DNA from: Candidatus Saccharimonadota bacterium
Lineage (GTDB): Bacteria; Eremiobacterota; Xenobia; Xenobiales; Xenobiaceae
Length of the DNA: 15,102 bases
Direction: 5' to 3'
Assembly (NCBI GenBank): GCA_004554425.1
Contig: SFMI01000036.1
Span: 1 to 15,102, forward strand
The position numbers were made by a program, and so were the translations under genes. This document shows positions 6,327-12,746 of this stretch, one piece after another. Positions within the stretch are counted from its first letter, which is position 1. The number at the start of each line of letters is the position of its first letter. The notes under the pieces were generated by a model. It saw nothing but the letters and a program-made list of their open reading frames with translations. It made no database searches and was not told the origin of the DNA.

Positions 6327-7538
6327 TTAGCTAAAAAGATCGTAACCAAATTTGGCAATCTCAGCTACAGCAGCCACACCTAAAGCTACGGCAGCTACAG
6401 GAGCGCCCACACCAGTCATAGCCAAAACTCCGGCTACGGTAGTGGCTACACCAGACACAGTGCTTAATGAGCCCTTAACAATCTTATCGGTAGCAGCTTT
6501 GTCGTTGCTCTTGTCGCCATCATTTTTGGCTTGTACGCCTTCAACAATATCTTTTACGCCTCCAGCAGTACCGAGCACACCACCAGCTACGCCCAGAACG
6601 GGAACAACCTTAGAGGCGGTACCAGCCACACCGCTAAGCTTACTGGCTGCCTTGGTAGCAGTGGAAACAGCCGCACCGGTCTCGGAAGCAGCAGCTACCT
6701 TAGTGGCAGCTTTAGTACCGATACTACCTATGGTGTTAAGAGCAGTACCAGCAAAGTCGCTGGTGGTCTTGGCATAACTAAGGCCGTCTACTTTTTCGCC
6801 CTTGGCTAAGCTGGCTGTATCACTTACGAACCCGATCACATCAGCGGCATCGCCAAGTACGCCCATTGGTTTGCTTCCGAAATCGCTGAACTTTTCAAGT
6901 TTCTTAGCCACATCGGTCGCTTTATCGGCATCTTTAAGAGCATCGGAAGTCTTGCCTGCAGCCTTCTGCACTTTACCAAACTTATCGCGAGCTCCCTCAG
7001 TAGTGTCGTAAATGCCACCGACAACTTCACCAGCGCTCTTATCGTCTTTTTTATCTTCAGCCTTTTTGCCTTCGGCAGCTTTAGTGCCATTATTGAGAGC
7101 GTTGTTTAAACTGACGAAATCTTGAGTATTGCCAATTTTTGCAGTAGCTTGGTTAAATAAATCCTCAGATAAACTCTTTGAGACCTTCTCGTCGCCATTG
7201 AAAGCGCTCTTAGAAGCAAAGTCGCTCTTAAGTAACGTATTTACCTGATCGGAATTAGCTCCATTGCGAACGGCATTTTCGACCTTAGAATTAAGATTTA
7301 CATCGTTTTTCGCTTTAGCAGCTTCGTTCTTTTGATTTTGCTGAGCTTGCTTCTTCTCTTGAGCTTTCTTTTGCTCTTCAGCCTTCTTCTTGGCTTCGGC
7401 GCGTTTGCGCTCTTCAGCTTTTCTTCTTTCCTCAGCTTTTCTGGCCTCTTCAGCACGACGCTGTTCTTCGGCACGACGCTGAGCTTCTATTTGCTGAGCA
7501 TATGAAGATGATGAACTTCCTACTCCACTTAATGCCAT
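6327..7538 (-). CDS. Coiled-coil protein with glycine/alanine-rich hydrophobic C-terminus, unknown function
   Basis: 403 residues from the ATG at 7538. The in-frame ATG at 7556 has no ribosome binding site, whereas GGGTGA precedes the 7538 start by five bases. Regions: a short Ser-rich head; a highly charged Ala/Glu/Arg/Lys helix at about 14-76 built of AEERRKAEE-type repeats; a polar linker with DNLNSKVENAV-like segments to about 170; then a Gly/Ala/Val/Thr-rich half. This half has hydrophobic stretches at about 311-327 (VVPVLGVAGGVLGTAGG) and 359-393, with GxxxG-like glycine spacing. No cysteines and no cleavable signal peptide are seen. Such tails occur in membrane-inserting or pore-forming proteins and secretion substrates, but I recognise no specific family. 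It is flanked by two paralogous helical-protein genes, which suggests a functional cassette. It ends with a strong terminator and has a plausible promoter of its own. Confidence 0.85.
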   Translation of the reverse strand: MALSGVGSSSSSYAQQIEAQRRAEEQRRAEEARKAEERRKAEERKRAEAKKKAEEQKKAQEKKQAQQNQKNEAAKAKNDVNLNSKVENAVRNGANSDQVNTLLKSDFASKSAFNGDEKVSKSLSEDLFNQATAKIGNTQDFVSLNNALNNGTKAAEGKKAEDKKDDKSAGEVVGGIYDTTEGARDKFGKVQKAAGKTSDALKDADKATDVAKKLEKFSDFGSKPMGVLGDAADVIGFVSDTASLAKGEKVDGLSYAKTTSDFAGTALNTIGSIGTKAATKVAAASETGAAVSTATKAASKLSGVAGTASKVVPVLGVAGGVLGTAGGVKDIVEGVQAKNDGDKSNDKAATDKIVKGSLSTVSGVATTVAGVLAMTGVGAPVAAVALGVAAVAEIAKFGYDLFS

Positions 7539-7574
7539 AATAATCACCCGTCCCATCTGGTCGTAATTGCTTTA

Positions 7575-7603
7575 TAAATACCGCAATCAAGTTTATTTGT
7601 CTA
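7575..7603 (-). promoter_or_regulatory. Candidate sigma-70-type promoter of the coiled-coil gene
   Basis: On the minus strand, TAGACA (7603-7598) and TATTTA (7580-7575) are separated by exactly 17 bases. Each differs from the consensus at one or two positions. The -10 box ends 36 bases before the chosen ATG at 7538, a sensible leader length. Confidence is limited because AT-rich DNA yields such pairs by chance. Confidence 0.35.
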
Positions 7604-7628
7604 GATTTTTTGAGCCAAATTGGCTGAG

Positions 7629-7652
7629 TTAATATTTATTTTACAATATTAA
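7629..7652. repeat. AT-only inverted repeat at the stop codon of the zinc-finger gene
   Basis: TTAATATT (7629-7636) and AATATTAA (7645-7652) are perfect eight-base inverted copies around an eight-base spacer. One arm overlaps the TAA stop of the 7649-8470 gene. There is no GC pair in the stem and no T-run following on either strand, so it is a poor terminator. It could be a weak 3' structure or chance in AT-rich DNA. Confidence 0.3.
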
Positions 7653-8470
7653 AAACAATCTTCCGGCTTAGGTTCGTTGGAGTGAACAGACATTATAGCT
7701 TTAACCCAGTATTCATTGGCCCTAGAAGCATCTTCTCGCGTGTCTAGTAAAATTTCATAATTTTGACCGTCAAATTTTTTGGCTTGATCCAAAGCTTCGT
7801 GAAAGGCTTGGCAGCCTTCATGCAAACATTCACTGAGCAAATCGTCGGCTCCACATACGGCATCGAAATAAGTGTCAGCATCTATTTCTCCCTTAACATA
7901 AGCATTTATAGAAGGTGCCAACAAGTCTTTACTCTCAATAGCATCGGGATCTTGCTGATTCTTGGCATAAGCTAAAAGCCAACGTAACCCTTGGTAAGCT
8001 TGTTTTATGAGCATGAGGCCAACTCTTATAGGCTGTAAATTATTAGGAGAGTACATCTCTAATTGCATAATAGCCAATTTAAAAATGTAATAAGAATCGT
8101 CGCGGCGCATTTTCAGCGCTTTTATAGCTTTAGGATCGTCCGTGTCTTCTATAAAAGCGTCGACTTGAGCATATAATTCTTCAAAATCTTCCACTGCTGG
8201 AGTAAGCATAAATTTAAACTTTTCACTATCAGCAGATGTAGCAACTGCTTTATTTAAGCAAGTATTTAAAGAGCGCAAACAATCCTGAGCATCGAGATAA
8301 GCGAAATCTCCTCCACTGCCGCGACGAGCTGCCGCCGGAAGCTCAAGATTGCTTTGACTGCTGGCAAATCCTTGCACAGCTAAAGGACGTTCCGCGCCAC
8401 ATTCCTGGCAAACAGATTCATTGATATCGTTGCGGGAACCGCAGACAAAGCAAATCCAATCGGTGCTCAT
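7649..8470 (-). CDS. RanBP2-type zinc-finger protein of unknown function
   Basis: 273 residues. The N-terminus carries Trp5-x-Cys7-x2-Cys10-x3-Asn14-x6-Cys21-x2-Cys24, the exact spacing of the RanBP2/NZF zinc-ribbon pattern, including the diagnostic Trp and Asn. Such fingers bind ubiquitin, RNA or other proteins in eukaryotes; the ligand here is unknown. After a flexible Ser/Gly linker (about 33-55) comes a helical domain with YAQV (100-103), DDSYYIFKLAIMQLE (124-138) and IRVGLMLIKQA (148-158), shared with the 5292-6062 product. Further cysteines occur at 64, 71, 206, 215, 220 and 272. There is no signal peptide or membrane segment, so it is probably cytoplasmic. The ATG at 8470 has AAGGAGA seven bases upstream. 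No clear terminator separates it from the antiporter gene 104 bases before it. The domain call is solid at motif level; the function is not known. Confidence 0.88.
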   Translation of the reverse strand: MSTDWICFVCGSRNDINESVCQECGAERPLAVQGFASSQSNLELPAAARRGSGGDFAYLDAQDCLRSLNTCLNKAVATSADSEKFKFMLTPAVEDFEELYAQVDAFIEDTDDPKAIKALKMRRDDSYYIFKLAIMQLEMYSPNNLQPIRVGLMLIKQAYQGLRWLLAYAKNQQDPDAIESKDLLAPSINAYVKGEIDADTYFDAVCGADDLLSECLHEGCQAFHEALDQAKKFDGQNYEILLDTREDASRANEYWVKAIMSVHSNEPKPEDCF

Positions 8471-8574
8471 AGCATAGTCTCCTTTTACTTTCAGCCCGTC
8501 ACCAACAAAAGCGAGCCGCCCAAATTGCTCAAAAAATTAGTCCAAATTAAACTGATCCCTGCTAGTTTATCAAT

Positions 8575-9768
8575 CTAGTCCTTTTGTCCAACCCAAGGCA
8601 CACAAAGTTTAAATAAGAAAGGCCAAACTATAGAAGAGACGACAGCTAAAAGGATAACCGCTGCGTTGAAACTTTCTGTAATTACTCCCATCTTTAATCC
8701 CAGATTGCCAAAAACTACCAGCAAAGTAAGAGGAGCAGCCAAAATTAAAGAAGCGGTTAAGGCCTCTTTTAAGCGACAGCTCCAAGTCGGACGAGAAGCA
8801 TCCCAAAGAGCCAAACAAGCAATTAAACGCACCACAAGCATAGAGACAAAAAGTAAAACAAGCAATTTCCAATCGGATTTCAAAGCCATATCCAACTTGA
8901 ACTCTAAACCGACTCTAATAAAAAACACCGGCACAAAAAATCCATTGGCTAAACTTAAAAATTTCATTTCTAATGGCCCTTTGGCCCTAAAGACGTAACT
9001 AAAAAGAGCTCCAGCCATAAAAGAGCCTAAAATAGCATCAACTCCCAAATGGATAGCTGCGGCAACCATAACAAACATAAGGGCCATACCAGCACGAACA
9101 CCAATTTCGGAAGGATCGTGAGCTACCACCACTCTTCCAAAATACTCAGGATGCCACCAAACGGCTGAACGTAAAATAGTTAAAAGTACGTAGGCTAAAG
9201 CGAAAATAAGCAGCATTTTTACAGCACTTAAAGCGAACACGGCGTTAAAACCGCCAGCCGTATTCCAGGCTGCAATAAAAGTAGCAGCTACAATACAAAC
9301 AAATTCTCCTATGGTGCCTACTATGAGAACTTGTTGGCCAAAGGGCTTTTTGCCTAAGCCAGTTTCTTGCAAAAGCATAATCGGCAAACCTATAGAAATA
9401 GCGGCCAAAATCATAACCACAAAAGGTTGCAAGTGGAAAAGCGAAGTGCAAAGATAAGAAGCAGCAAAAATTATAGCGACAATTCCCCCCATGGAAGCCA
9501 GTTTTTTGGGACCAGAATTTTCAATAGAGTGAAAATTTAATTCTAAACCGGCACTAAACAACAATAAAAAAAAGCCCAGCTCGCCAAGTAGATAACAAAA
9601 ATGGTCTAATTCAACTAATTTTAAAACATAGGGACCGACCAAAATGCCATAAAGTATTTCTCCTATAGAAGCTGGCAAACGCAAAGGACGGCATAATAAC
9701 GGCACAAAGAAAGCACCTATGGCCAGAATCAACAAGTTGTTGGCAGTTTGCAAGGAAAATTCTTCCAT
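8575..9768 (-). CDS. Kef-type (CPA2) cation/proton antiporter
   Basis: Integral inner-membrane transporter of the monovalent cation:proton antiporter-2 superfamily, probably K+/H+ or Na+/H+ exchange. 397 residues with about 11-13 hydrophobic helices. Family signatures: LRLPASIGEILYGILVGP near the N-terminus, ELGFFLLLFSAGLELN (about 61-76), VDAILGSFMAGALFS, and FFVPVFFIRVGLEFKLD. At the site where many relatives have an ion-binding Asp in helix 5/6, this protein reads GTIGEFVCIVA, so a Glu may replace it; that alignment is by eye. The start is the ATG at 9768, with GGAGGAG nine bases upstream. An in-frame ATG at 9789 lacks a ribosome binding site. The start lies one base past the TAA of the preceding RCK gene, so the two are translationally coupled. 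The protein has no RCK domain of its own; the upstream gene supplies it. Confidence 0.92.
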   Translation of the reverse strand: MEEFSLQTANNLLILAIGAFFVPLLCRPLRLPASIGEILYGILVGPYVLKLVELDHFCYLLGELGFFLLLFSAGLELNFHSIENSGPKKLASMGGIVAIIFAASYLCTSLFHLQPFVVMILAAISIGLPIMLLQETGLGKKPFGQQVLIVGTIGEFVCIVAATFIAAWNTAGGFNAVFALSAVKMLLIFALAYVLLTILRSAVWWHPEYFGRVVVAHDPSEIGVRAGMALMFVMVAAAIHLGVDAILGSFMAGALFSYVFRAKGPLEMKFLSLANGFFVPVFFIRVGLEFKLDMALKSDWKLLVLLFVSMLVVRLIACLALWDASRPTWSCRLKEALTASLILAAPLTLLVVFGNLGLKMGVITESFNAAVILLAVVSSIVWPFLFKLCVPWVGQKD

Positions 9769-9769
9769 A

Positions 9770-11269
9770 TTACTGTGCTCCTCCCCCATTTACGTTGACC
9801 GATTTGGCATAGTCTATTTTGCCTCCATGGGGCAAGACCATCACCGAGCAATCAGCACGCATGATTATTTGTCGTGATACATCAGGAGAAATTAAAGAAA
9901 AGCGATGATTTTGGCGATGAGCAATAACTAATAAATCCGAAGCTTGCAAAAATTCTACAACTTTGTGGACAGGGTTGCCGTCTAAGCATACGCTTTCAGC
10001 TGTAACTGAATACAAAGAAGCTATTCTAACCGCTTTTTGCAAGCTATTTTGTAATTCTTTATTTTGTTCTTCTCCGGCGACCATTTCTTCCGGCTTTACA
10101 GCTAAGCAAATAAAAGGCACTCCTAAAGAGCGTACTAAACCCAAAGCCAATTCCAAGCTGCGCGGATGTTCTGGAGTAACGACATGGACGATTCGCTTAT
10201 AAGGGAAGGAGCCTCGAGCAACTAGGCAAGGACGATTGGCCTTATTGAGCAACTCCATCAATTTACAATTTAAAAGTCCCATTGTCTGCCACATATTAAA
10301 AGAAGTACTGGGCACTACCAAGCATCCGCAATCATTTTCTTCTAAAATTTTATGTAAATCAGACTGTTTTTTTCCAGGGACTTGCCAAGCTAAAGGCTCA
10401 ATATCGGCTTTATCATCATCTTTTACGCTTTTGGCCAACCAAACAGCTTCTGTTTCAACTTCTACAGGAGGCTTTTCCCCGTAGCCTAAAGTCATAAATT
10501 GAGACCCGTAAGGCATGGGGAAATTGGAAAAGCCACTGCGAAAATAAGCAGCGACACGTGGCAATACTACAGGATCACCAATTAGAACCACTCTATCTTC
10601 GGCTTCAAATACTGTATTGCCATGCGGAACGACTAATTTACCACCTCGGTAGATAGCACCGACCAAATAAGCCTGGGGGTGAAGTTGCATAAGGGAGCGG
10701 CCAATTACAGCCGAGTGAGGCAAAATTTTTACTTCGGAAATTTCACCCATTCCCAAGCCGATATTTTCGGCAATCTTGCGGGACGAATCGATTTGGGCCA
10801 ACATAACTGAAGCCATTACAGAACTGCGACAACTGACTTCCGCCCCCGTCTTTTTTATGATAGGAGCTTTTTCTTCGCTGATAACTTGAGCATAAAGGAA
10901 AGGAACTGAAAATTCTTTTTGCATTAAGTTGCAAAAAATTTCCGTTGCCTCATCATCTCCTAAAACAGCTACTGCCATTTTTACTTCGTTAGCTTTGGCC
11001 CGACGCAAAACTAAAAGACTGGAGACATCGCCACACAGAACTTCAACCTCGGCATTTTCGCCTAAGCTTTGACGATATTGCTCTACTACTTCAGCGTCTT
11101 TATCAATAGCAATAACGCGCCAAAAGGAGCGCAATCTCTTGGCAATCTCTCTGCCTACTCTTCCCAGTCCGACAACTAAAGCTTTGGGCTTTTCCGTTTG
11201 TTTGGCTAAAGGCAGCTTCATGCCTATAGATACAGCCTGATTGGATATTTCCAGTTTGCCTTCACTCAT
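9770..11269 (-). CDS. RCK (TrkA-like) regulator fused to universal-stress-like domains
   Basis: 499 residues, soluble, predicted gating partner of the antiporter encoded directly downstream. RCK-N Rossmann domain at about 29-150: VVGLGRVGRE gives the GxGxxG nucleotide loop (34-39), and the acidic residue after strand 2 is Asp56 in AIDKD, favouring NAD(H)-type ligands. RCK-C at about 175-245: SEVKILPHSAVIGRSL through FEAEDRVVLIGD. From about 300 on, the sequence looks like half of one Usp domain (CGCLVVPSTS, NRPCLVARG) followed by a fuller one (PYKRIVHVV, DLLVIAHRQ, CSVMVLPHG, about 356-482). The GxxG(x9)G[ST] ATP-binding signature of UspFG-type domains is missing, so ATP binding is unlikely. 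A GAGGGG site precedes the ATG at 11269 by seven bases. The fusion could couple cation exchange to nucleotide and stress signals; this is inference. Confidence 0.88.
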   Translation of the reverse strand: MSEGKLEISNQAVSIGMKLPLAKQTEKPKALVVGLGRVGREIAKRLRSFWRVIAIDKDAEVVEQYRQSLGENAEVEVLCGDVSSLLVLRRAKANEVKMAVAVLGDDEATEIFCNLMQKEFSVPFLYAQVISEEKAPIIKKTGAEVSCRSSVMASVMLAQIDSSRKIAENIGLGMGEISEVKILPHSAVIGRSLMQLHPQAYLVGAIYRGGKLVVPHGNTVFEAEDRVVLIGDPVVLPRVAAYFRSGFSNFPMPYGSQFMTLGYGEKPPVEVETEAVWLAKSVKDDDKADIEPLAWQVPGKKQSDLHKILEENDCGCLVVPSTSFNMWQTMGLLNCKLMELLNKANRPCLVARGSFPYKRIVHVVTPEHPRSLELALGLVRSLGVPFICLAVKPEEMVAGEEQNKELQNSLQKAVRIASLYSVTAESVCLDGNPVHKVVEFLQASDLLVIAHRQNHRFSLISPDVSRQIIMRADCSVMVLPHGGKIDYAKSVNVNGGGAQ

Positions 11270-11310
11270 CTTTCTGCCCCTCTATGCTATTGAAGTAATT
11301 GTTGAACGAC

Positions 11311-11329
11311 ACATCGCCCCACTCGATGT
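11311..11329 (-). other. Hairpin in the leader of the RCK-antiporter operon
   Basis: ACATCG and CGATGT (11311-11316 and 11324-11329) form a perfect six-bp stem with a seven-base loop (AGTGGGG on the minus strand). The stem ends 42 bases before the start codon at 11269. No T-run follows, so it is not a terminator. It could be an operator half-site pair or a leader structure. Confidence 0.3.
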
Positions 11330-11356
11330 TTCTTGGTTTATCAGCTATTTCTTGCG

Positions 11357-11408
11357 AAAAAAAAGAACATGCCAAATTGTTTGTCTACCAATAAGGCAAG
11401 TTCTTTTT
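11357..11408 (-). terminator. Terminator of serC, structurally bidirectional
   Basis: GAACATGCC (11365-11373) pairs with GGCAAGTTC (11395-11403) with one mismatch. An inner ATTG/CAAT pair (11376-11379, 11389-11392) extends the stem. Eight A residues on one side and five T residues on the other mean both strands have a U-tract after the hairpin: eight T on the minus strand, five on the plus strand. It lies 52 bases after the serC stop and isolates the RCK-antiporter operon from serC. Confidence 0.8.
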
Positions 11409-11459
11409 CTGTATCCGCCTCTCAGCAAGCTGTTTGGCGTCTATTTGAAGATAGATTTA

Positions 11460-12566
11460 TTAGGCGTTGTGGCGCTGGAAGTCGGCCATGAATTCTACTA
11501 AGCGCTCTACACCCTCGTAAGGGAAAGCGTTGTAGATGGAGGCGCGGATACCACCAACGGATCTGTGACCCTTAAGGCCAATCATACCGGCAGCTTCAGC
11601 TTCCTGGGCGAACTTCTTCTCCAGGTCTTCACTGGGCAAGCGCCAAGTTACGTTCATCAAAGAGCGGTCAGCTTTAGCAGCGTGAGGAGCGTAGAAGCCA
11701 TTGCTATCATCGAGAGCTTTGTAAAGAAGAGCAGCTTTCTTCTTGTTGAGCTCGTACATCTTGTCGAGACCGCCAATTTCTTCTTCTAACCACTTCAATA
11801 CTAAACCGACCATGTAGATGGCAAATACAGGGCAAGTATTGTAAAGAGAGTTGTTTTCAACATGAGTCTTGTAGTTCATCATAATGGGACGCTTCTCATC
11901 GGGAATAAGTCTCTTGTAGAAGTCGTCAGACATGATGGATAAGGTCACGCCAGCCGGACCTACGTTCTTCTGAGCGCCAGCATAGATTAAACCGTACTTA
12001 GTTACGTCCATAGGACGGCTCAAGAAGTCGGAAGAAGAGTCACATACCATAGGTACGCCGTAGGAAGCGGGCTCACGGTGGAATTCGATACCGTGGATAG
12101 TTTCGTTGGAAGTTACGTGGAAGTAGGAGGCTTCGGGACGAACCTTGTAGTCGCCGTCTTGAGGCAAGGTGCTGTAGTTGCTGTCTTTACCGGACCAAAC
12201 AACATTGACGTTACCTACGCGTCTGGCTTCAACAGCAGCCTTCTTGGACCAAGTACCCTGTTCGAGGTAGTCGGCACCGTTCTCACCTAAGAAGTTGACG
12301 GGAACCATACTGAACTGAGTGGTAGCGCCACCCTGCAAGAACATTACATAATAATTGTCAGGGATATTCAAAAGGCGACGAAGTCTGGCTTCGGCGGTTT
12401 TGATAATACCGTCGATAACTTTACCGCGGTGAGAAAGTTCCATGACGGAAGCGCCAGCGCCGGGATAGCATACTAAATCGCGCTGAGCCTCTTTCAAAGC
12501 GGACAAAGGCAAAACAGCCGGACCAGCCGAGAAATTGAATACGCGCTTCTCACATTCACAAGTCAT
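11460..12566 (-). CDS. serC: Phosphoserine aminotransferase
   Basis: PLP-dependent enzyme converting 3-phosphohydroxypyruvate and glutamate to O-phosphoserine and 2-oxoglutarate in serine synthesis; it also acts in pyridoxal phosphate synthesis in some bacteria. 368 residues, close to the usual ~360. Hallmarks: FNFSAGPAVLP (10-20), MELSHRGK (42-49), LQGGATTQF (77-85), VTSNETIHGIEF (151-162), the PLP lysine Lys200 in YAGAQKNVGPAG, and the C-terminal GHRSVGGIRASIYNA (333-347). The ATG at 12566 is chosen because GGAGGG lies ten bases upstream; the in-frame ATG at 12584 overlaps that site and has none of its own. The extra CEC near the N-terminus (MTCECEKR) is unusual but outside the fold core. 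It is apparently a single-gene transcript, with terminators on both sides. Its codon use looks more biased than its neighbours', which would fit high expression. Confidence 0.96.
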   Translation of the reverse strand: MTCECEKRVFNFSAGPAVLPLSALKEAQRDLVCYPGAGASVMELSHRGKVIDGIIKTAEARLRRLLNIPDNYYVMFLQGGATTQFSMVPVNFLGENGADYLEQGTWSKKAAVEARRVGNVNVVWSGKDSNYSTLPQDGDYKVRPEASYFHVTSNETIHGIEFHREPASYGVPMVCDSSSDFLSRPMDVTKYGLIYAGAQKNVGPAGVTLSIMSDDFYKRLIPDEKRPIMMNYKTHVENNSLYNTCPVFAIYMVGLVLKWLEEEIGGLDKMYELNKKKAALLYKALDDSNGFYAPHAAKADRSLMNVTWRLPSEDLEKKFAQEAEAAGMIGLKGHRSVGGIRASIYNAFPYEGVERLVEFMADFQRHNA

Positions 12567-12601
12567 TACTACATGACCCTCCATATAGGTTATTCTTATA
12601 T

Positions 12602-12626
12602 TCCCTAAGCCAAAGGGCCTAAGGGA
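12602..12626 (-). other. Imperfect hairpin in the serC leader
   Basis: TCCCTTAGG and the complementary CCTAAGCC/AGGGA side (12602-12626) can form an interrupted stem around GCCCTTTGGC on the minus strand. It lies 36 bases before the serC start codon. It has no T-run after it. It may be a stability element; no known riboswitch or T-box pattern is recognisable. Confidence 0.25.
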
Positions 12627-12641
12627 TTACGACAATTTGTA

Positions 12642-12675
12642 CAAAAATCAAAAATGCGTTTTGCTTTTCAACGCA
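12642..12675 (-). terminator. Terminator of the FtsW/RodA-PBP operon
   Basis: On the minus strand, TGCGTT (12675-12670) pairs with AACGCA (12660-12655) around a nine-base loop. ATTTTTGATTTTTG follows. It begins 72 bases after the stop of the penicillin-binding protein gene. The stem is short but the T-rich tail is good. A second, weaker four-bp stem with six T residues occurs nearer the stop at about 12703-12725. Confidence 0.6.
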
Positions 12676-12746
12676 GAACTTGCTGCTTCGCTCGCCAATA
12701 TAAAAAAGCCTGCCTAATTAAAAGCTTAAATTATAGACAAAACAAA

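Noticed and set aside
6061..6330. 89-codon plus-strand reading frame
   Set aside because: No ribosome binding site. It starts inside the opposite gene's start codon, crosses the strong terminator hairpin, and its composition does not look coding.
6352..7011. Long plus-strand frames opposite the coiled-coil gene
   Set aside because: They are mirror images of the Ala/Thr/Lys-rich minus-strand coding sequence, with no ribosome binding sites.
7380..7500. Short direct DNA repeats (GCACGACGCTG and similar)
   Set aside because: They come from the repetitive Ala/Glu/Arg/Lys codons of the coiled coil. There is no sign of a mobile element or CRISPR spacing.
8531..8569. Terminator of the antiporter gene
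   Set aside because: A six-bp stem (TAAACT/AGTTTA) exists, but the T-run lies 11 bases beyond it. It is too weak to claim, so read-through into the zinc-finger gene is possible.
9769..9789. Upstream ATG start for the antiporter (9789), giving an overlap with the RCK gene
   Set aside because: No ribosome binding site precedes it, whereas the ATG at 9768 has GGAGGAG at good spacing and gives the family's usual N-terminus.
12567..12584. Upstream ATG start for serC (12584)
   Set aside because: This ATG overlaps the ribosome binding site of the 12566 start and has none of its own.
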